Below, piece by piece: positions 11,601-22,274 of a stretch of 64,000 nt of DNA. The notes beneath the pieces are model-generated. The model searched no databases and was not told the DNA's origin. It worked only from the letters and a program-made list of their open reading frames with translations. Position numbers and translations under genes: made by a program. Position 1 is the stretch's first letter. Each line of letters opens with the position of its first letter. Origin of the DNA: Platynereis dumerilii (taxonomy: Eukaryota > Annelida > Polychaeta > Phyllodocida > Nereididae). The stretch is taken from NCBI GenBank assembly GCA_026936325.1, contig JAPTHN010000011.1:37358629-37422628 (forward strand), given 5' to 3'.

Positions 11601-13781
11601 CTTGGAATACTCGCTAGTGTGTTTATTACTGTTCAACAACCATTCTGTTGATATATATTCACATATTCCCTGACAGCTTCTTTTGAAAAAGGCAGCCTGT
11701 GTAACTCCTGTCACATTCAACTATAGGTTTAATCCTGTTACATTGGGATATTTCGATCAAGAGAGACTCTGAGAAGAAAGATCTTTTAACTGCAATACAT
11801 GTATTAAAACTTCTGATGTTTTTTTTTTCAGTCTCACACTATCCTGCTCGTTCAGCCTGGAAAGAAGCCAGAGGCTCGTACCTACAGTGACTATGAGTCG
11901 ATCAATGAATGCTTAGAGGGTATGTTTAATGTCTGTTTTTTTTTTAGGTGGATCGTACTGTACTATGGGTGTCATCGAAAACACATTTTTTTTCGATCCG
12001 ATTATTGACTTTTCCGATGCATCGAAGGTATCGATACCCTTTCACATACCCAAGAAACGGCAAAATGCAGGCTTTATTGTTCAGTTATCCTCAAAAATCA
12101 CTAGGTTTACAAATTTTCATCGCCCAGGTCCGCCATTTTGAATCTTGTGGTCTCGTTTGCAAATTTGAAGCAAGAGCAGAGCAGTGGTGGCGCCATTTTG
12201 ATGTAAACAACGTGGATTCTACTGGAATTCTTGCAATATTTTCCCATAAATATACCAAATGCTGTGGAAATAATATGTTTGATAAGTGCGGTATTGTATT
12301 GGTACTGGATCGATTCGGACAACTTTTCCGATGCATCAATTCTGGCTGTATCAATCATACGAATCTGTACGCCTGACCGTGTATAACAGTATAAATGTGT
12401 GTATTGCTTTGTATGTCAAGGGGGGGGGGTTGGTACTAAAAATCTGCATGAAACCTAGGGGTGGGGTACTAAAAATTTGCATGAATCTCAAGGGGGGTAT
12501 CAACTTTTTACGGGAAGTTCCTACCCCCCAGTCATAAATTCTGACGGTCCCTTAGATTTCAAGGCAGTCCTATATTTTTCTTATTTAGTGAAATAACGGA
12601 ATGATGAAAGTATTCTTTTGTTTTTCAGGGGTGTGTAAGATTTTTGAGGAGTACCTGAAGAGGGTAAACCCCCATACCCCATCCATCACCTACGATATCT
12701 CTCAGCTGTTTGATTTCATCGATCAGTTGTCGGACCTCAGTTGCCTTGTGTGAGTATTAGATAACACAGGCATTACAATTTCTTACAAAAAGCTCACATT
12801 GCTAAACATATCCTGTATACAACACATACAAGGTTGGCAACTCCCTCAAGATTCCTGGTTTGAGAATTCCTGCTGTAATGCTGTCTCAAGCAAGAGCATG
12901 AATTCTCAAACCAGGAGTTGCCAACCTTGTATATAAATTCAATAAGTGCATGCAGTGACAAGCTCTTTTCTCAAAATGATTGTAATGCCTGTGTTAGATA
13001 AGTCATAATAGCTTGTCATAAGAGTTTTGGGTTAGAAGAGCGACCAGGACTGGAATTTCACGGTCGCTTGTGGTTTATAATACCAGATTTTGTGGTGGGG
13101 GAGTAGGATTCATTCTCAACTCGTCCTGCTGGCGATCTGGACATTTCTAGCCTTAAATTAGCCTGAAACAAGCACTGATTGGCTTCAGAAAAGAGCTAAT
13201 CCTTTGTGCATAATTAATGACACTTTGCCGTCAATGCAACCTCAATATTGTTTATTTAAATACCAGTCTTTAATAATCTCTAAAGGCTAACATTGAATTG
13301 TGCAACACCTATCAGATATATCTTTTGTTTGGTTTTAATATAGATTTACTATTGATCTCCTGTTATGAATGTAAAATTAATGTTTACTAATTTTTGCAAA
13401 ATTTAAGTAAAATTGTTGTCTGTAAAATGCCGATAACTGCTGGTCTGTGGGTCAGTGAAAATGGTGAAGGACTAGTAGATTTTAGACTTCACTGGTCCTG
13501 CTGGCCAGTGGCTAAAATATGCGAAATTCCAGCCCTGAGCGGCATTTGCCTGAATTTCATAATCCAACATGTTTAACATAAAGCCCCATTCATCCATCCA
13601 TCAGCCGTAGCTGCCAAGAAGTATACTATGGCGAAATGAATAAATGTGGTGAAATTGTAAGCAATTGCCTTTATTTATTTTCAGTTTCAACAAGCAAACG
13701 GCAACTTACAGTCCGCACAACAAGGACTGGATCAAGGAGAAGATCTATGTTCTGTTGCGACAACAAGCGGGAGGCAACTGA
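2660..13781 (+). CDS. ERH: Enhancer of rudimentary homolog, complete (4 coding exons)
   Basis: Coding exons are 2660-2662 (the ATG only), 11832-11919, 12629-12749 and 13685-13781; every junction has GT/AG and the phases fit. The 102-residue product begins [19 protein letters not shown] and contains [23 protein letters not shown] and [14 protein letters not shown]. It is close to human ERH (104 aa) throughout and lacks only the last residues. ERH is a small dimeric nuclear protein that binds RNA-processing partners. The lone start codon as first coding exon explains why the protein's N-terminus lies 9.2 kb from its promoter. ERH shares that promoter with NAMPT. No residue of the fold appears missing. 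Confidence 0.96.
2663..5956 (+). other. ERH intron 1, left part
   Basis: The donor GTAAGA follows the ATG directly. About 3.3 kb of AT-rich sequence then holds only short, unconvincing ORFs, with nothing I recognise before the transposon nest that starts near 5957. Confidence 0.8.
6067..6436 (+). repeat. CTAGGTGACA repeat island, forward copy
   Basis: A dozen or so copies of a CAACTAGGTGACA-like word, spaced 20-40 bp apart with unrelated spacers. The last part flips to the inverse form (TGTCACCTGGTTGG). The same ordered spacers return in reverse complement at 8.7-9.0 kb and again at 11.0-11.3 kb. Confidence 0.8.
6437..8537. mobile_element. Terminal-inverted-repeat DNA transposon, non-autonomous, 2.1 kb
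   Basis: Left end GGGTCATTCCACGTGAAATC and right end (reverse complement) GGGTCATTCCATCTCAAATC form about 25-bp inverted termini with only a few mismatches. TGCT flanks both sides. A paralogous empty site at 8691-8726 reads GGTATCTGCTGTCACC in reverse complement, confirming that TGCT was duplicated on insertion. A 4-bp duplication fits Sola or CMC/Chapaev-type transposases better than hAT or mariner. The interior is AT-rich with no long ORF, so it depends on a transposase elsewhere. Confidence 0.75.
8538..9360. repeat. CTAGGTGACA repeat island, mixed orientation, with 20-bp tandem array
   Basis: Continues the island interrupted at 6437. The stretch 8690-9000 is largely the reverse complement of 6125-6436. 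From about 9163 to 9245 a 20-bp unit (AGGCGACACTAGTACTAGCC) is repeated about four times almost exactly, and each unit contains the palindrome ACTAGT. Further AGGCGACA words run to about 9330. Confidence 0.8.
9386..10733. repeat. 127-bp tandem satellite with paired AAGATGGC motifs
   Basis: About eight to nine diverged copies of a 126-128 bp unit fill roughly 9500-10600. Each unit has TTTGAATTGCCCACTGTGAC, then a GATTCACTTAGGGGT block, then CCAAGATGGCTGCCAAAATG. The last block contains AAGATGGC, close to the YY1 core, and a second ATGGC eleven bases on. The block is bounded by short inverted ends, AACCGGCC at 9386 and GGCCGGTT at 10726, so it may sit inside a small transposon. Confidence 0.8.
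10930..11325. repeat. CTAGGTGACA repeat island, reverse copy 2
   Basis: Words such as GTCACCTAGTTGG and GTCGCCTAGTTGG repeat with the same ordered spacers as 8.7-9.0 kb (for example TGTGTTTTGTGAACTT). This is a third diverged copy of the same module, ending in the TTGACCGTACACCGGGTA block that also ends the second copy. Confidence 0.75.
12376..12552 (+). mobile_element. MITE fragment in ERH intron 2
   Basis: Ends in CCCCAGTCATAAATTCTGAC followed by GGTCCCT, and contains CCTAGGGGTGGGGTACTAAA. The same blocks occur in the same order in the complete copy at 45,502-45,918. The left terminal repeat is missing, so this copy is truncated. Confidence 0.7.
12764..12994. mobile_element. Foldback MITE at the start of ERH intron 3
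   Basis: Inverted ends ACACAGGCATTACAAT flank 231 bp, and TAGATA is duplicated on both sides. An inner inverted pair, CAAGGTTGGCAACTCC and GGAGTTGCCAACCTTG, makes a second hairpin. The insertion begins 14 bp past the last base of ERH exon 3, just beyond the GTGAGT donor. Confidence 0.75.
13046..13536. mobile_element. hAT-like MITE in ERH intron 3
   Basis: Inverted termini AGGACTGGAATTTCAC (left) and AGGGCTGGAATTTCGC (right, reverse complement) are of hAT type. Flanking 8-mers GAGCGACC and GAGCGGCA agree at six of eight bases. No transposase is present. Confidence 0.65.
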
Positions 13782-14949
13782 GTGTGTAAAGAGGAAGACT
13801 TCATCATCATTTGTAACATAAATTCGCATGCATCTCTTGTCATGTCATCTCTGGACGGATTTATCGGATAAATGACTGTTCCGTGCTGTTAGATTTTACT
13901 TTAAATCGTGTTCATAATAATTGTGTTTAAGATGTTCTCATTCTAGAATGAAGCCCCTTTTTCGAATTATTAAAATTTTGTATTGTTCTTATTGATAAGG
14001 TTTATTTCTAATGTGTAGTAACTAGCTTTGTACATATACTGAAATGTATCATTTGAACAAAAACATAATATTTGGCTGGTACTTATAGGTATCTAAATGT
14101 AAATGATATTGAGACAGATCTATGTATGAATATTTTGTGAGGCCTGGTGCATCACAAATTATTGTTATATAAAACTTGACAATGTATTCATTCAAGCAGC
14201 CTGATGTTCCAATATAGGTTTTAAAGTATAAATGTGATGTTTTATTTTTCATCGGGTGCCAACCGAGATATAGCCAGGCCCAGGCCGCTGATGTATGGGA
14301 ATTAAATTTCCCTGAATGACATCACCAGACAATTCTTGGTGTAAATTTCTTTTTTCAGTCATAAACATACAACAATAAGAAACATTCTGCTCGACAGCAA
14401 TAATGGGACCCGTTGAATTATAATTGCTTTGTCAGTGAGGCTTTTTTGTGTTCTCTGGATTTGTATTTGTTTTGTGCTCTAGGTATTAAGAATACATATT
14501 TTTATGAAACTTGATATTGTCTGTCAATTATCTTAACATATTTATGCCCTGGTTTGTTGAATGTAATTTGGAAGTTTGATCAGTTGTGAAAATGCACACC
14601 TAGAAGCAAGAACTTGTTTGTGGTCTGCAAGTTTGATTGTCTGAAAAATAATGCTAACAACAAAAGCAATGAGATTATGAACATTAATATCATATATTAT
14701 AGCCCATGTATAGAGAGAGTCATTCATACAGTTTGATTCTGCATTTAATTATTACATTGAGTGCACATGTATCACAGATCTGACTTGGTTGAACTCGACC
14801 GGTCCATCGTGAAAAAAATACATTGGTACCAATTTGGTACTTAGTTTTGATTAGTGAAACAACATTTGCAAATACATGATTGTTTTTCACAATACTTGAA
14901 CAATAGGAATGTCCATGCACAGTGCCACTGGATGATTATACTGGTCTTC

Positions 14950-15525
14950 TCAAGCTAATGTCTTGGCAAGATACTTTATAAATTGTTCATCATATTCAGT
15001 GATATTATTGAAGTCAATGTTCAAGTCGTGTGAAGCCAACTGAGAAATAGTGGTTATGCTGTCAGCTGGGACACTAGACAGGTCGAAGCTGGTTTGGTCG
15101 AAGCTGGTTTGGTCAAAACTTGTACTTGGCTCTGTGTTGGCTGCATCGAAGCTGGTCTGGTGTGTGGTGGCCGTTGTGTGGCCGTGATGCCCTAAACTGG
15201 TTGCTGTATCCGATTCTGAGGTGGTAACTCCTGTGAGGTCGACATTTCCCAGAGTAATTTTACTGAACGGTCGACTCCTGTTCCAGGCTGCGTCATAATT
15301 TGTTTCAGTGTTGTATAATTCTGTCGAGTTTGGTTCACTTACTCCATTAACAACGTAAACGGACGGCTCCGTAGCCGTGCTTAGCTCATGAGTTCTCGAT
15401 CGACTTTTGAAAAATGAGTGGCACTTGGCTTTAATTACGTGCAGCATCACCAAAAACATGCAGATCAGCAAAGATCCTCCCAGTATTCCTATTCCAATGT
15501 ATATGCTTTTCCAGTTGAATGTCAT
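14950..15525 (-). CDS. Putative single-pass membrane protein, 191 aa, unrecognised
   Basis: One uninterrupted reading frame from ATG at 15525 to TGA at 14950. An in-frame TAA lies about 20 bp upstream with no good splice acceptor between, which supports this start. Residues about 9-31 form one hydrophobic segment with a very short N-terminus, and KAKCHSFFKSRSRTHE follows. That suggests a type III protein with a cytosolic tail of about 155 residues, or the last exon of a larger receptor-like gene. The tail is rich in Ser, Thr and Asp and holds a short tandem repeat (TSFDQTSFDQTSFD) at about residue 140. It is acidic near the C-terminus. I do not recognise a family. It ends about 1.2 kb past ERH, convergent with it. 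Confidence 0.55.
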   Translation of the reverse strand: MTFNWKSIYIGIGILGGSLLICMFLVMLHVIKAKCHSFFKSRSRTHELSTATEPSVYVVNGVSEPNSTELYNTETNYDAAWNRSRPFSKITLGNVDLTGVTTSESDTATSLGHHGHTTATTHQTSFDAANTEPSTSFDQTSFDQTSFDLSSVPADSITTISQLASHDLNIDFNNITEYDEQFIKYLAKTLA

Positions 15526-16299
15526 TTCAATTAACAGAAATCCTTATGTTATCCACATGTTAAAGAGATCTTAATTGGTGGTGTGCCAGCGTTCATACTG
15601 GCAAATTATGATGTACTCAGCACACAGGTTAATATGCGGATGTGTTGGGAGATCATGATCTGCTTATTATTGTATGTTGCGGCACTTTTGTTTTTCCTGT
15701 CACATGAGCTGAGCAGTGGCAGATCTAAGACATTTGGCCACACCCTGGAAATTGCACCTGGTTGCCATGGTAACATGAAGATGCTGCCATGGACAACAGG
15801 ATGGGCAGCCAGGGATGCTGCTTCAGAGATCATCATCAGAGGATGCTGCAGGTTGCTAACTCCCACATTTTACCTGTCACTATTTGTGCCAACATGCTAA
15901 CATTGGCAATGTTCAGCCTCTTTAATCATCTAAATTCTGATTAATTTGCGGCTGTATCTATTTTTACATTGGTCATTCTCGTTCGGTCAAAGAAAGATTT
16001 CGGAAAATGAAGAGTAACAGATGGTTACTATTGTTTTGATAATAATTCTTGGTTCATTAGTATGTGTGGCCTACTATGCAGTGATCCATTGCCTACTCCC
16101 GGGTGACTACTGCTGCAGTACAGCTGTGTTGGATCAAAGTTGATTTTGCAGTTCAACTTAATAATTTTATATCAGTCATTATACATAGGACAAGCTATGT
16201 TGGCATTATTTGATGCTTGTCAGTACTTTACTAGTTCAGCAACACACTGGGCCAGTCAGTGATTGAGTTGTGGGCTGCTTGTGGCGGGAAATGGTGGTG

Positions 16300-16437
16300 G
16301 CACTGCTGTCAAAAAGTCAGAAAAATACTCGTGTCGTCCTCTTTTGGAAATTTGCAGCAGGTGCTATGATAGCTCCCTCTGTTGGGAAGACAGAACAAAA
16401 TGGCGACCAAGAAGTGAGGAGAAAAACAAATATTTTG
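16300..16437 (+). promoter_or_regulatory. Probable non-coding first exon of the METTL24-like gene, with a uORF
   Basis: A good donor (TTTTG followed by GTAAGA) ends the segment at 16437, and a matching acceptor TTTTGCAG precedes 17477. A six-codon uORF (ATGGCGACCAAGAAGTGA, 16400-16417) has A at -3 and G at +4, a strong start context. Two more very short uORFs lie at 17504 and 17518, before the main start. The left edge of the exon is not visible. Confidence 0.45.
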
Positions 16438-16942
16438 GTAAGAACTGGTTGTGTGCCTCTTCTAGCCGACTATTGGCGCAGTGTTTGTTAATAATGTGTA
16501 AGCAATGCATGGTGTGTGTATTGTCACATTTCTGAATCTCTATTTCATCTTGTAATGTCATTTTGGGAAGGTGATCCAGGGACCCTATCTCTTGACTTGA
16601 ATTGACTTGAGTCTTGTCACTTTAACCTGACACTGCAGTGCACTGTGACAGTGACTGAGTGACTAATCCGCCCCTGGCCAGTGAGTGTGGGTCTGTTGCT
16701 TTGTGTCATCATGTTACTGCAGGAAGTGGACATCGTTAGTTTATCTCAAATCTTTTGACTGTTCTATCCTGATGAGTGATGTATGACAATGACAATTCTT
16801 GCAGTCAGTGCAGTGGTCAGCCTTTCACAGTCAAATGCGATGTGTTCATGTATCTCAGATCATCTTGTATAACCTATAACATGGCTGTATTATTTGGCAA
16901 ATTAATTCAATCAAGATAAAAAGCAATGCTCCCTGTTATTGA

Positions 16943-17003
16943 GTTGCCTCTAAATAGCCAACACTGGTGCTGATGGGGTGTAAAACACAAACTCACTCAT
17001 TCA
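16943..17003 (+). mobile_element. 61-bp LINE/SINE tail-only insertion
   Basis: Sixty-one bases containing TAGCCAACACTGGTGCTGAT and GTAAAACACAAACTCACTCA, the 3' tail found on the LINEs at 33-59 kb. It is bracketed by a perfect 14-bp duplication CTCCCTGTTATTGA (16929-16942 and 17004-17017). No body of any element is present, so reverse transcription stopped almost at once or the template was a bare tail. Confidence 0.85.
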
Positions 17004-17244
17004 CTCCCTGTTATTGATCTCCGAGCATCTTATCAAACGGTAGACAATTGACTATAATATATATACATACTTGTTTCTGGCCACATTCATGATGTGACAT
17101 CGCTGGTCATTTGTGCTTGAGCAAATCCAAGTTGATTCCAGTGGTCTGTTACGCTCAGCTAATCAAATCAAAGAAATCGGTACGAGCCACCTATCCCAGG
17201 CTGGAAACTGGGAATAGAACCTCAGGGCATGTACACACATACAA

Positions 17245-17365
17245 TAGAGAGGTTTTGCTGCACGTTACGTATGACGTGTACGTGTAGAAGTGCTATCTAA
17301 TAATATTGTCATCATGGCAACCCCCATGTTCACGAGACACATATACGTGTAGCAAAACCTCTCTA
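17245..17365. mobile_element. Mariner-like MITE, 121 bp
   Basis: Starts TAGAGAGGTTTTGCTGCACG and ends with the near-exact inverse (TAGAGAGGTTTTGCTACACG). The outer TA on each side fits a TA target duplication of Tc1/mariner type. It lies in the first intron of the METTL24-like gene. Confidence 0.7.
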
Positions 17366-17555
17366 CTGATACACACAAAAAATGTTTGATTTGTAAACCC
17401 AGCCTTGCAATATTTCTGACACAACACAATCTGAACTGTTTGTTTTCTCCATGTTACTTAATTATGTCTTTTGCAGGTTAGCTGGTACAGTTTACGTAAA
17501 AAAATGAATTTTGGAAGATGATTATGTGAGGGGTTGCTCATTACCCGCCTTTGTG

Positions 17556-20500
17556 ATGGCTCGGGTGTGTCCTCGGTCGGGGCGCCACCCTGTTCGGCGA
17601 AAGAAGAACTTGGTCCTAGCAGCGCTTGGGGCCCTGGCAATTTTGGGAATAGTGCAGATGTTTTCTTATAACGGAAACTACATGCCCATGATGCCACTGG
17701 CAGATGCAGTGAGTGAAGCGCAGAGATTGTTGAAGTTCATCACCCACTACCACATCCCTTGCAACACTACATTCCAAGTGGGCAACCGCTCGCACTGGCC
17801 CCTCTGTGTGGAGAAGGAATACGGATTAGATCTGGACAACAAAGATGAACGACTCATTCTTTACACTATTGGGTAAGTGTTTCTCTTAATCAGAATCATA
17901 AGTCCCTGAGTTTTTTTTTCCGAAATTGTCCCAAGTCGGTTGGCCAAGTTTTGGAAACATTTCTTAGTTTGGCGTCCTTGCAAAACTTCACAGGTCTTAG
18001 CCGACATGATGATTGGAAATTAATATTTGTAACACTCTCTATTCATTGGCATGTTGTTGCATTTTCAGGGGACAAGGTGATTTTGCCATGGAGAAAACCC
18101 TTGCCCTGAACTACAGTGTCCATGTGTACCTGGTGGGCCCTGACGATCTGCCTCATATGATGCATATGAATAACACCAAAGTAGTGAAAACATCCATCAT
18201 GCCAAATGATTACGCTGACTTTTCTCGCAATTCCTACGGCCAACAAACCCTGAATAATCTGATGAAAATTCTGGGTCATGACCACATAGACATTTTGCGT
18301 ATAGCCCACACCGTCAGCTCTGTTCAAACCTGGGAGTTACTCCGATTTATGATCTCAGATAATATTCTGCTCAAGGTGCGGCAGCTGCATGTTGCCATGT
18401 ATATAGGTGAGATATGACATTTCAGATTTAACTTAATAAATGTCACATTGTGTGCAATTGTTTGCTTATGGAATGTGTGACCATCCTAGTCCTAAAATAT
18501 GGCATTCGCAGGATGCAACTTAAGGAGATTAAGTCTTTGTAATATTAAGCAAAATACTTTTAAATGCTGAATTAGGACATTCCAAGTTTGACACTGTTAA
18601 AATGTCGGATGTGGTTTGAAGTATAATCTACCAATTGTAAAGAAAGTTGCTGCTGATCCTTTTAAATGAAAATGTTGTAATGTCCTCTAACTCGCCCATA
18701 CTTTTGCAGACAAAATTGAAGAAGATTACTTGTACAGCTGGTACCGTGTGGTCTACGAGTTATTCTACAAACAGGGAATGCGCCTGTACCACACGAGCAG
18801 CAGCGACAGTCTCTGCGTCCAGGTCACCATGATGCAGTCTTGCGTCTATTATCTTTCATTTGTGCACAATCCTGGGCCAAAAACCTTCGTTCTGCACCCT
18901 CCAGCTGATTTTGGTAAGTATGCTATAATTTACAAGTAGTATAACTGTTCTTCAATTTTGTTCATTGAACTCACCAAAAAACTCTTGCCCGACTGGTCTC
19001 CCAGACAGCCCGCTCCGGCGAATGTCAATTGGCCTGGCCTCCCTGGTCCCCTTAGCAGCCGCTAAGATTAACGTTGATTTGTCCCGATTTCTAGCTGTTT
19101 AAGAACAATTAAAAAATAAATATCAACAGAAATTCTGTGTTTAGATTATGTCATAAATTGATTGAGGTTGATTGTATTCTCTCACAGGTTCGTCAGAGCT
19201 GGAAGAGAACAGGCTGCTGTCTCTGATCAGCTTCCCCCAGCTGGAGTGCAAGCAGATGGTCATTGGAGCTGACCAAGCGAGTGACCACCTGACCATCGGC
19301 CAGCCCCAGTGGCAGGTCTGTGCCAACAGTATTTACGAGTTGTTCAAGAAGCCCTGCAACGTGTGGCGCTTCAGGTAATCATTTTGATAATACATGTGGT
19401 TCAATGTATAGTGTGATCTTGAGGAGATTAACATAAAGAGAGATTAAAAACACTAGAGGAGATTAACTGTGGTTGAGGAGATTGAAGGTGTTTGAGGGGA
19501 TTAAAAGTGATTAAGGAGATTAACAACTGATTGAGGAGATTAAAGTGATAGAGAAGATGAAAAGATTAACAATAACAGTGACTGAGGAGATTAACAGCGA
19601 TGTAGGGAGATTAATGGTGACTGGAGACAGTGGAGAGATTAACAATGTTTGGTCAGATTAAAGTTATCAGAGATTAACAATGTGAATGTTATTAAGAAAA
19701 TAATGGTTTATTACCCTGGGTTCCCCCAAGGTAATTTTATCTAAAAAACCAGTCTGAGAGATTTTTGGAAAAAAGTTTTCCCGGCCTTAATACAGGTGTG
19801 GATGTGGTCAAGTGGGCCATTTTGTGTTCATATAGAACTGAACTAAAATGCGTTGTGGAATTCGGGATAGTTTGTTGTGATTTTTTTTTTTTTTTAAATT
19901 AAAAAAAATAATCTTTTTTTCACTTTTTTTTTTTTAAATAGTTTGTTAGTGTCGTGGATCATTTGAGTTCTTGAGGGGCTGTTTTCAAGCTGACCTTTCA
20001 TTATAATATTGCCCACACTACAATCTTCCGTGCGTTTCAAGGAAGGCCAATAATGCAATTGCTTTTTGCAGTGCATGTATTCTCAGAAGCAGTCTAACAA
20101 TGCAAATTGCAAACCTGCAAGTTCTAAAGCCTTTTCTTCACCCTCAGTTTACCAAATTGCCATCGAGAAAGCACTTGAAGTCAATCTGACAGGTGTCAAA
20201 GCTGATTGCATTCCCCAGTGCAGTGCTACTTTGATCTTGTATCCATGGATATTATGCTTAATTGCTAATTCCCAACAGAACCCAGGGTTTGAATCGTCGG
20301 ATTCTTGTATTTTGAAAATAATGGTTTGGTAGATATTGATGGAGGGAGATTGAAGGTGATGGGGGATTCTCTTAATTTCTGATGTTGTTGCAGTTACTAC
20401 ACAATACTGTGCTTTATATTCTGTCAAATATTTTTTTAATGTCTTGACATATCTCATTCACAGGTCGAGCAATGACCACACCCTGGAGAAGCAGATGATA

Positions 20501-22274
20501 GAGATGGGGTGCAGCATCCACACTCTGGAGCCAGTGGTCACGGACGACCAGCCCATTGTCATGTTCAAGATGCACGGGCATCATCCCAAGAACAAAAACC
20601 CTTCCAGGTACACATAATAATATTAATAGAAACTTCATTTATTCATACGACTCCGTCCCAGTGAGTACATGATTTCTCGAAGCCTCTGCAGGCAAGAGAG
20701 TGACCATTGAATATTAGACTTGAACTATAAAATATATTGTTGAGATCATAAGAGTTGTGAATCTGAATTTGAATAATGATGAACAGGTTTGATGTCCTTG
20801 GAAACTGGAATATCAAATTAATTCTATTATAAATTCATGGACCCCTTTGTCTTTCCCAGCCAAAGTATAAGATGCCCATCTGCAAATACTTGCATGCAAC
20901 CTTTTCTTACCCACTAGAAGGACATAGGCTGGGTTTTATGTTCAAAATTTATATTTAATATTTGCCCCTTCCCTAACCCCCTTTCATGGGTAGGCTATTA
21001 TACACTAATAAAGCATATGACACACTAATATTACAAAAATTTTGATTGTAACAAAGTTTCTTTGTATTTTTCAAGGTCAAAAGGTCACCCCTCTACAGAA
21101 AAGACCCTGGAGGAAGTTTTCCAATTGCTGTCGGAGGAAGGACTCATTTCTCTTGTGGAAATTGACATCCCCCAGAGGGAGTGGGAGGTTCTGGGCCACC
21201 TCTTGGACAGTGGAGTCCTCCATGTAAGATAAGAACTGTTTTGAATTTGATAAGAATAGGAAATTAGGATTTTGTACAACAGTGGAAGTTACCATTATCG
21301 TATTAGCTAATGTGTTTAGGGCTCTCACGATTAACCGATTAATCGCCGCCGATTCGATTTTAGTTAAAAATCGATTTCAGTTTGAACAATCGATTAATCT
21401 GTTATTTGTATGTTTGTACCTGGAAGACACTGTATGGCTTTAAAGTTCCAGTGCTAAGAGAGAATTGCAACTGGATTAGTCAATTGGATTAGGTAATTGG
21501 ATTGATTGTACCTGATTGAGGCTGGTTGGAGAGAATGAAGTGTCAAGTCCTAATTGCAATTAGGATTTTCAATGGAATATCCTAGTCTCTAAGCTCTGCT
21601 TCAAGACATTATGTAAAAAGATACAGAATTTTTCCCAGTGTCTAGAATGGCGGGAAAACGGCGATTAATCGATTACGATTCGATTTTAGGCAATAGATTA
21701 ATCGATTTTAAAATTCTGTAATCGTGATAGCCCTCCTCGTTGGACTGCTTCCAAGTTTGAGCAATAATTCGGTTTGGTATTGAAGTTTTTATTGCAAAAT
21801 AGGAAAAAGAACTTCTACTGTGGCAAATTTAGGAAACTATAAATAAATAATAAATATGTAGCAGACCATCGCAGTCTTAATAAGTTTGCAATGCAAGTTA
21901 TTTCTACTTCTACTTCTATGATGATACTGTGTAGACGATTATGTTAGTGTATATGCCTCGCTTCCTGAAGTGATTATTATTAGCCAGTTAGTGCTTTTGC
22001 ATTAATAACATTATGCTCCCACTTCAATAATCTTCTCGTTGTATTTCAGAACGTCACGCAGGTAGTGGCTGAACTGCAACTGCCAGACAACATCAGAGGG
22101 CGCCACCCTACAGTATTGCGTACACATTACAGTGAGTTGAAGCGTTTGGAGTCTCAAGGCTTCCGAACGTTCTATTCTAGTCCCGGCTCAGCCAATCGTC
22201 TCGCTGGTCAGACCAGCCGTGAGCAAGAGAACTGTTGTTTCAAACTGGGCTTCATTAACCAGAGGTTTAGGTAG
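17556..22274 (+). CDS. METTL24-like type II membrane protein with two tandem methyltransferase-like domains
   Basis: Seven coding exons: 17556-17872, 18069-18406, 18710-18913, 19188-19374, 20464-20607, 21076-21223, 22050-22274; all have GT/AG junctions and sum to 520 residues. A basic N-terminus (RRKK) precedes one membrane segment at residues 19-36. Several NxS/T sequons follow (N70, N77, N120, N141), which fits a lumenal catalytic side, probably Golgi or ER. Two diverged copies of a METTL24/Methyltransf_22-type domain follow. The first opens WPLC at 81 and has GGQGDF (106-111), where a SAM-binding glycine loop would be. The second opens WQVC at 328; its loop is RSSNDH (no glycine) but it keeps VEIDIPQREWEVL (424-436) and AELQL near 453, equivalent to acidic positions lost in the first. 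Substrate unknown. Start chosen as the first in-frame ATG after the acceptor at 17477. Confidence 0.8.
19420..19690 (+). repeat. Degenerate minisatellite in METTL24-like intron 4
   Basis: About a dozen imperfect copies of a GAGGAGATTAACAGTGATT-like word spaced roughly 18-25 bp. It lies wholly in the intron between 19374 and 20464. Confidence 0.7.
21318..21734. mobile_element. MITE with AGGGCT termini in METTL24-like intron 6
   Basis: Left end AGGGCTCTCACGATTA and right end (reverse complement) AGGGCTATCACGATTA are inverted repeats, with sub-terminal CGATTAATCG palindromes on both sides. The ends look hAT-like, but I could not find a matching 8-bp target duplication. Confidence 0.65.
21936..21975 (+). 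repeat. 40-bp exact direct repeat, copy 1 (intron 6)
   Basis: Begins CGATTATGTTAGTGTATATG and continues to GAAGTGATT. An identical 40-bp copy lies at 22632-22671 in the 3'UTR of the same gene, 696 bp downstream. Confidence 0.9.

Noticed and set aside
11948-12376. Overlapping 80-142-codon ORFs in ERH intron 2
   Set aside because: They lie in repeat-like sequence with GATCGATTC and ATCGATACC words, open on both strands, with no conserved motif.
15583-15900. Plus-strand ORF of 105 codons with a hydrophobic segment
   Set aside because: No splice or promoter context and no family resemblance; a minus-strand ORF of similar quality overlaps it.
17511-17555. N-terminal extension of the METTL24-like protein (EDDYVRGCSLPAFV)
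   Set aside because: It would need a TTG start; the first in-frame ATG is 17556, and the basic-plus-hydrophobic signal anchor begins there.
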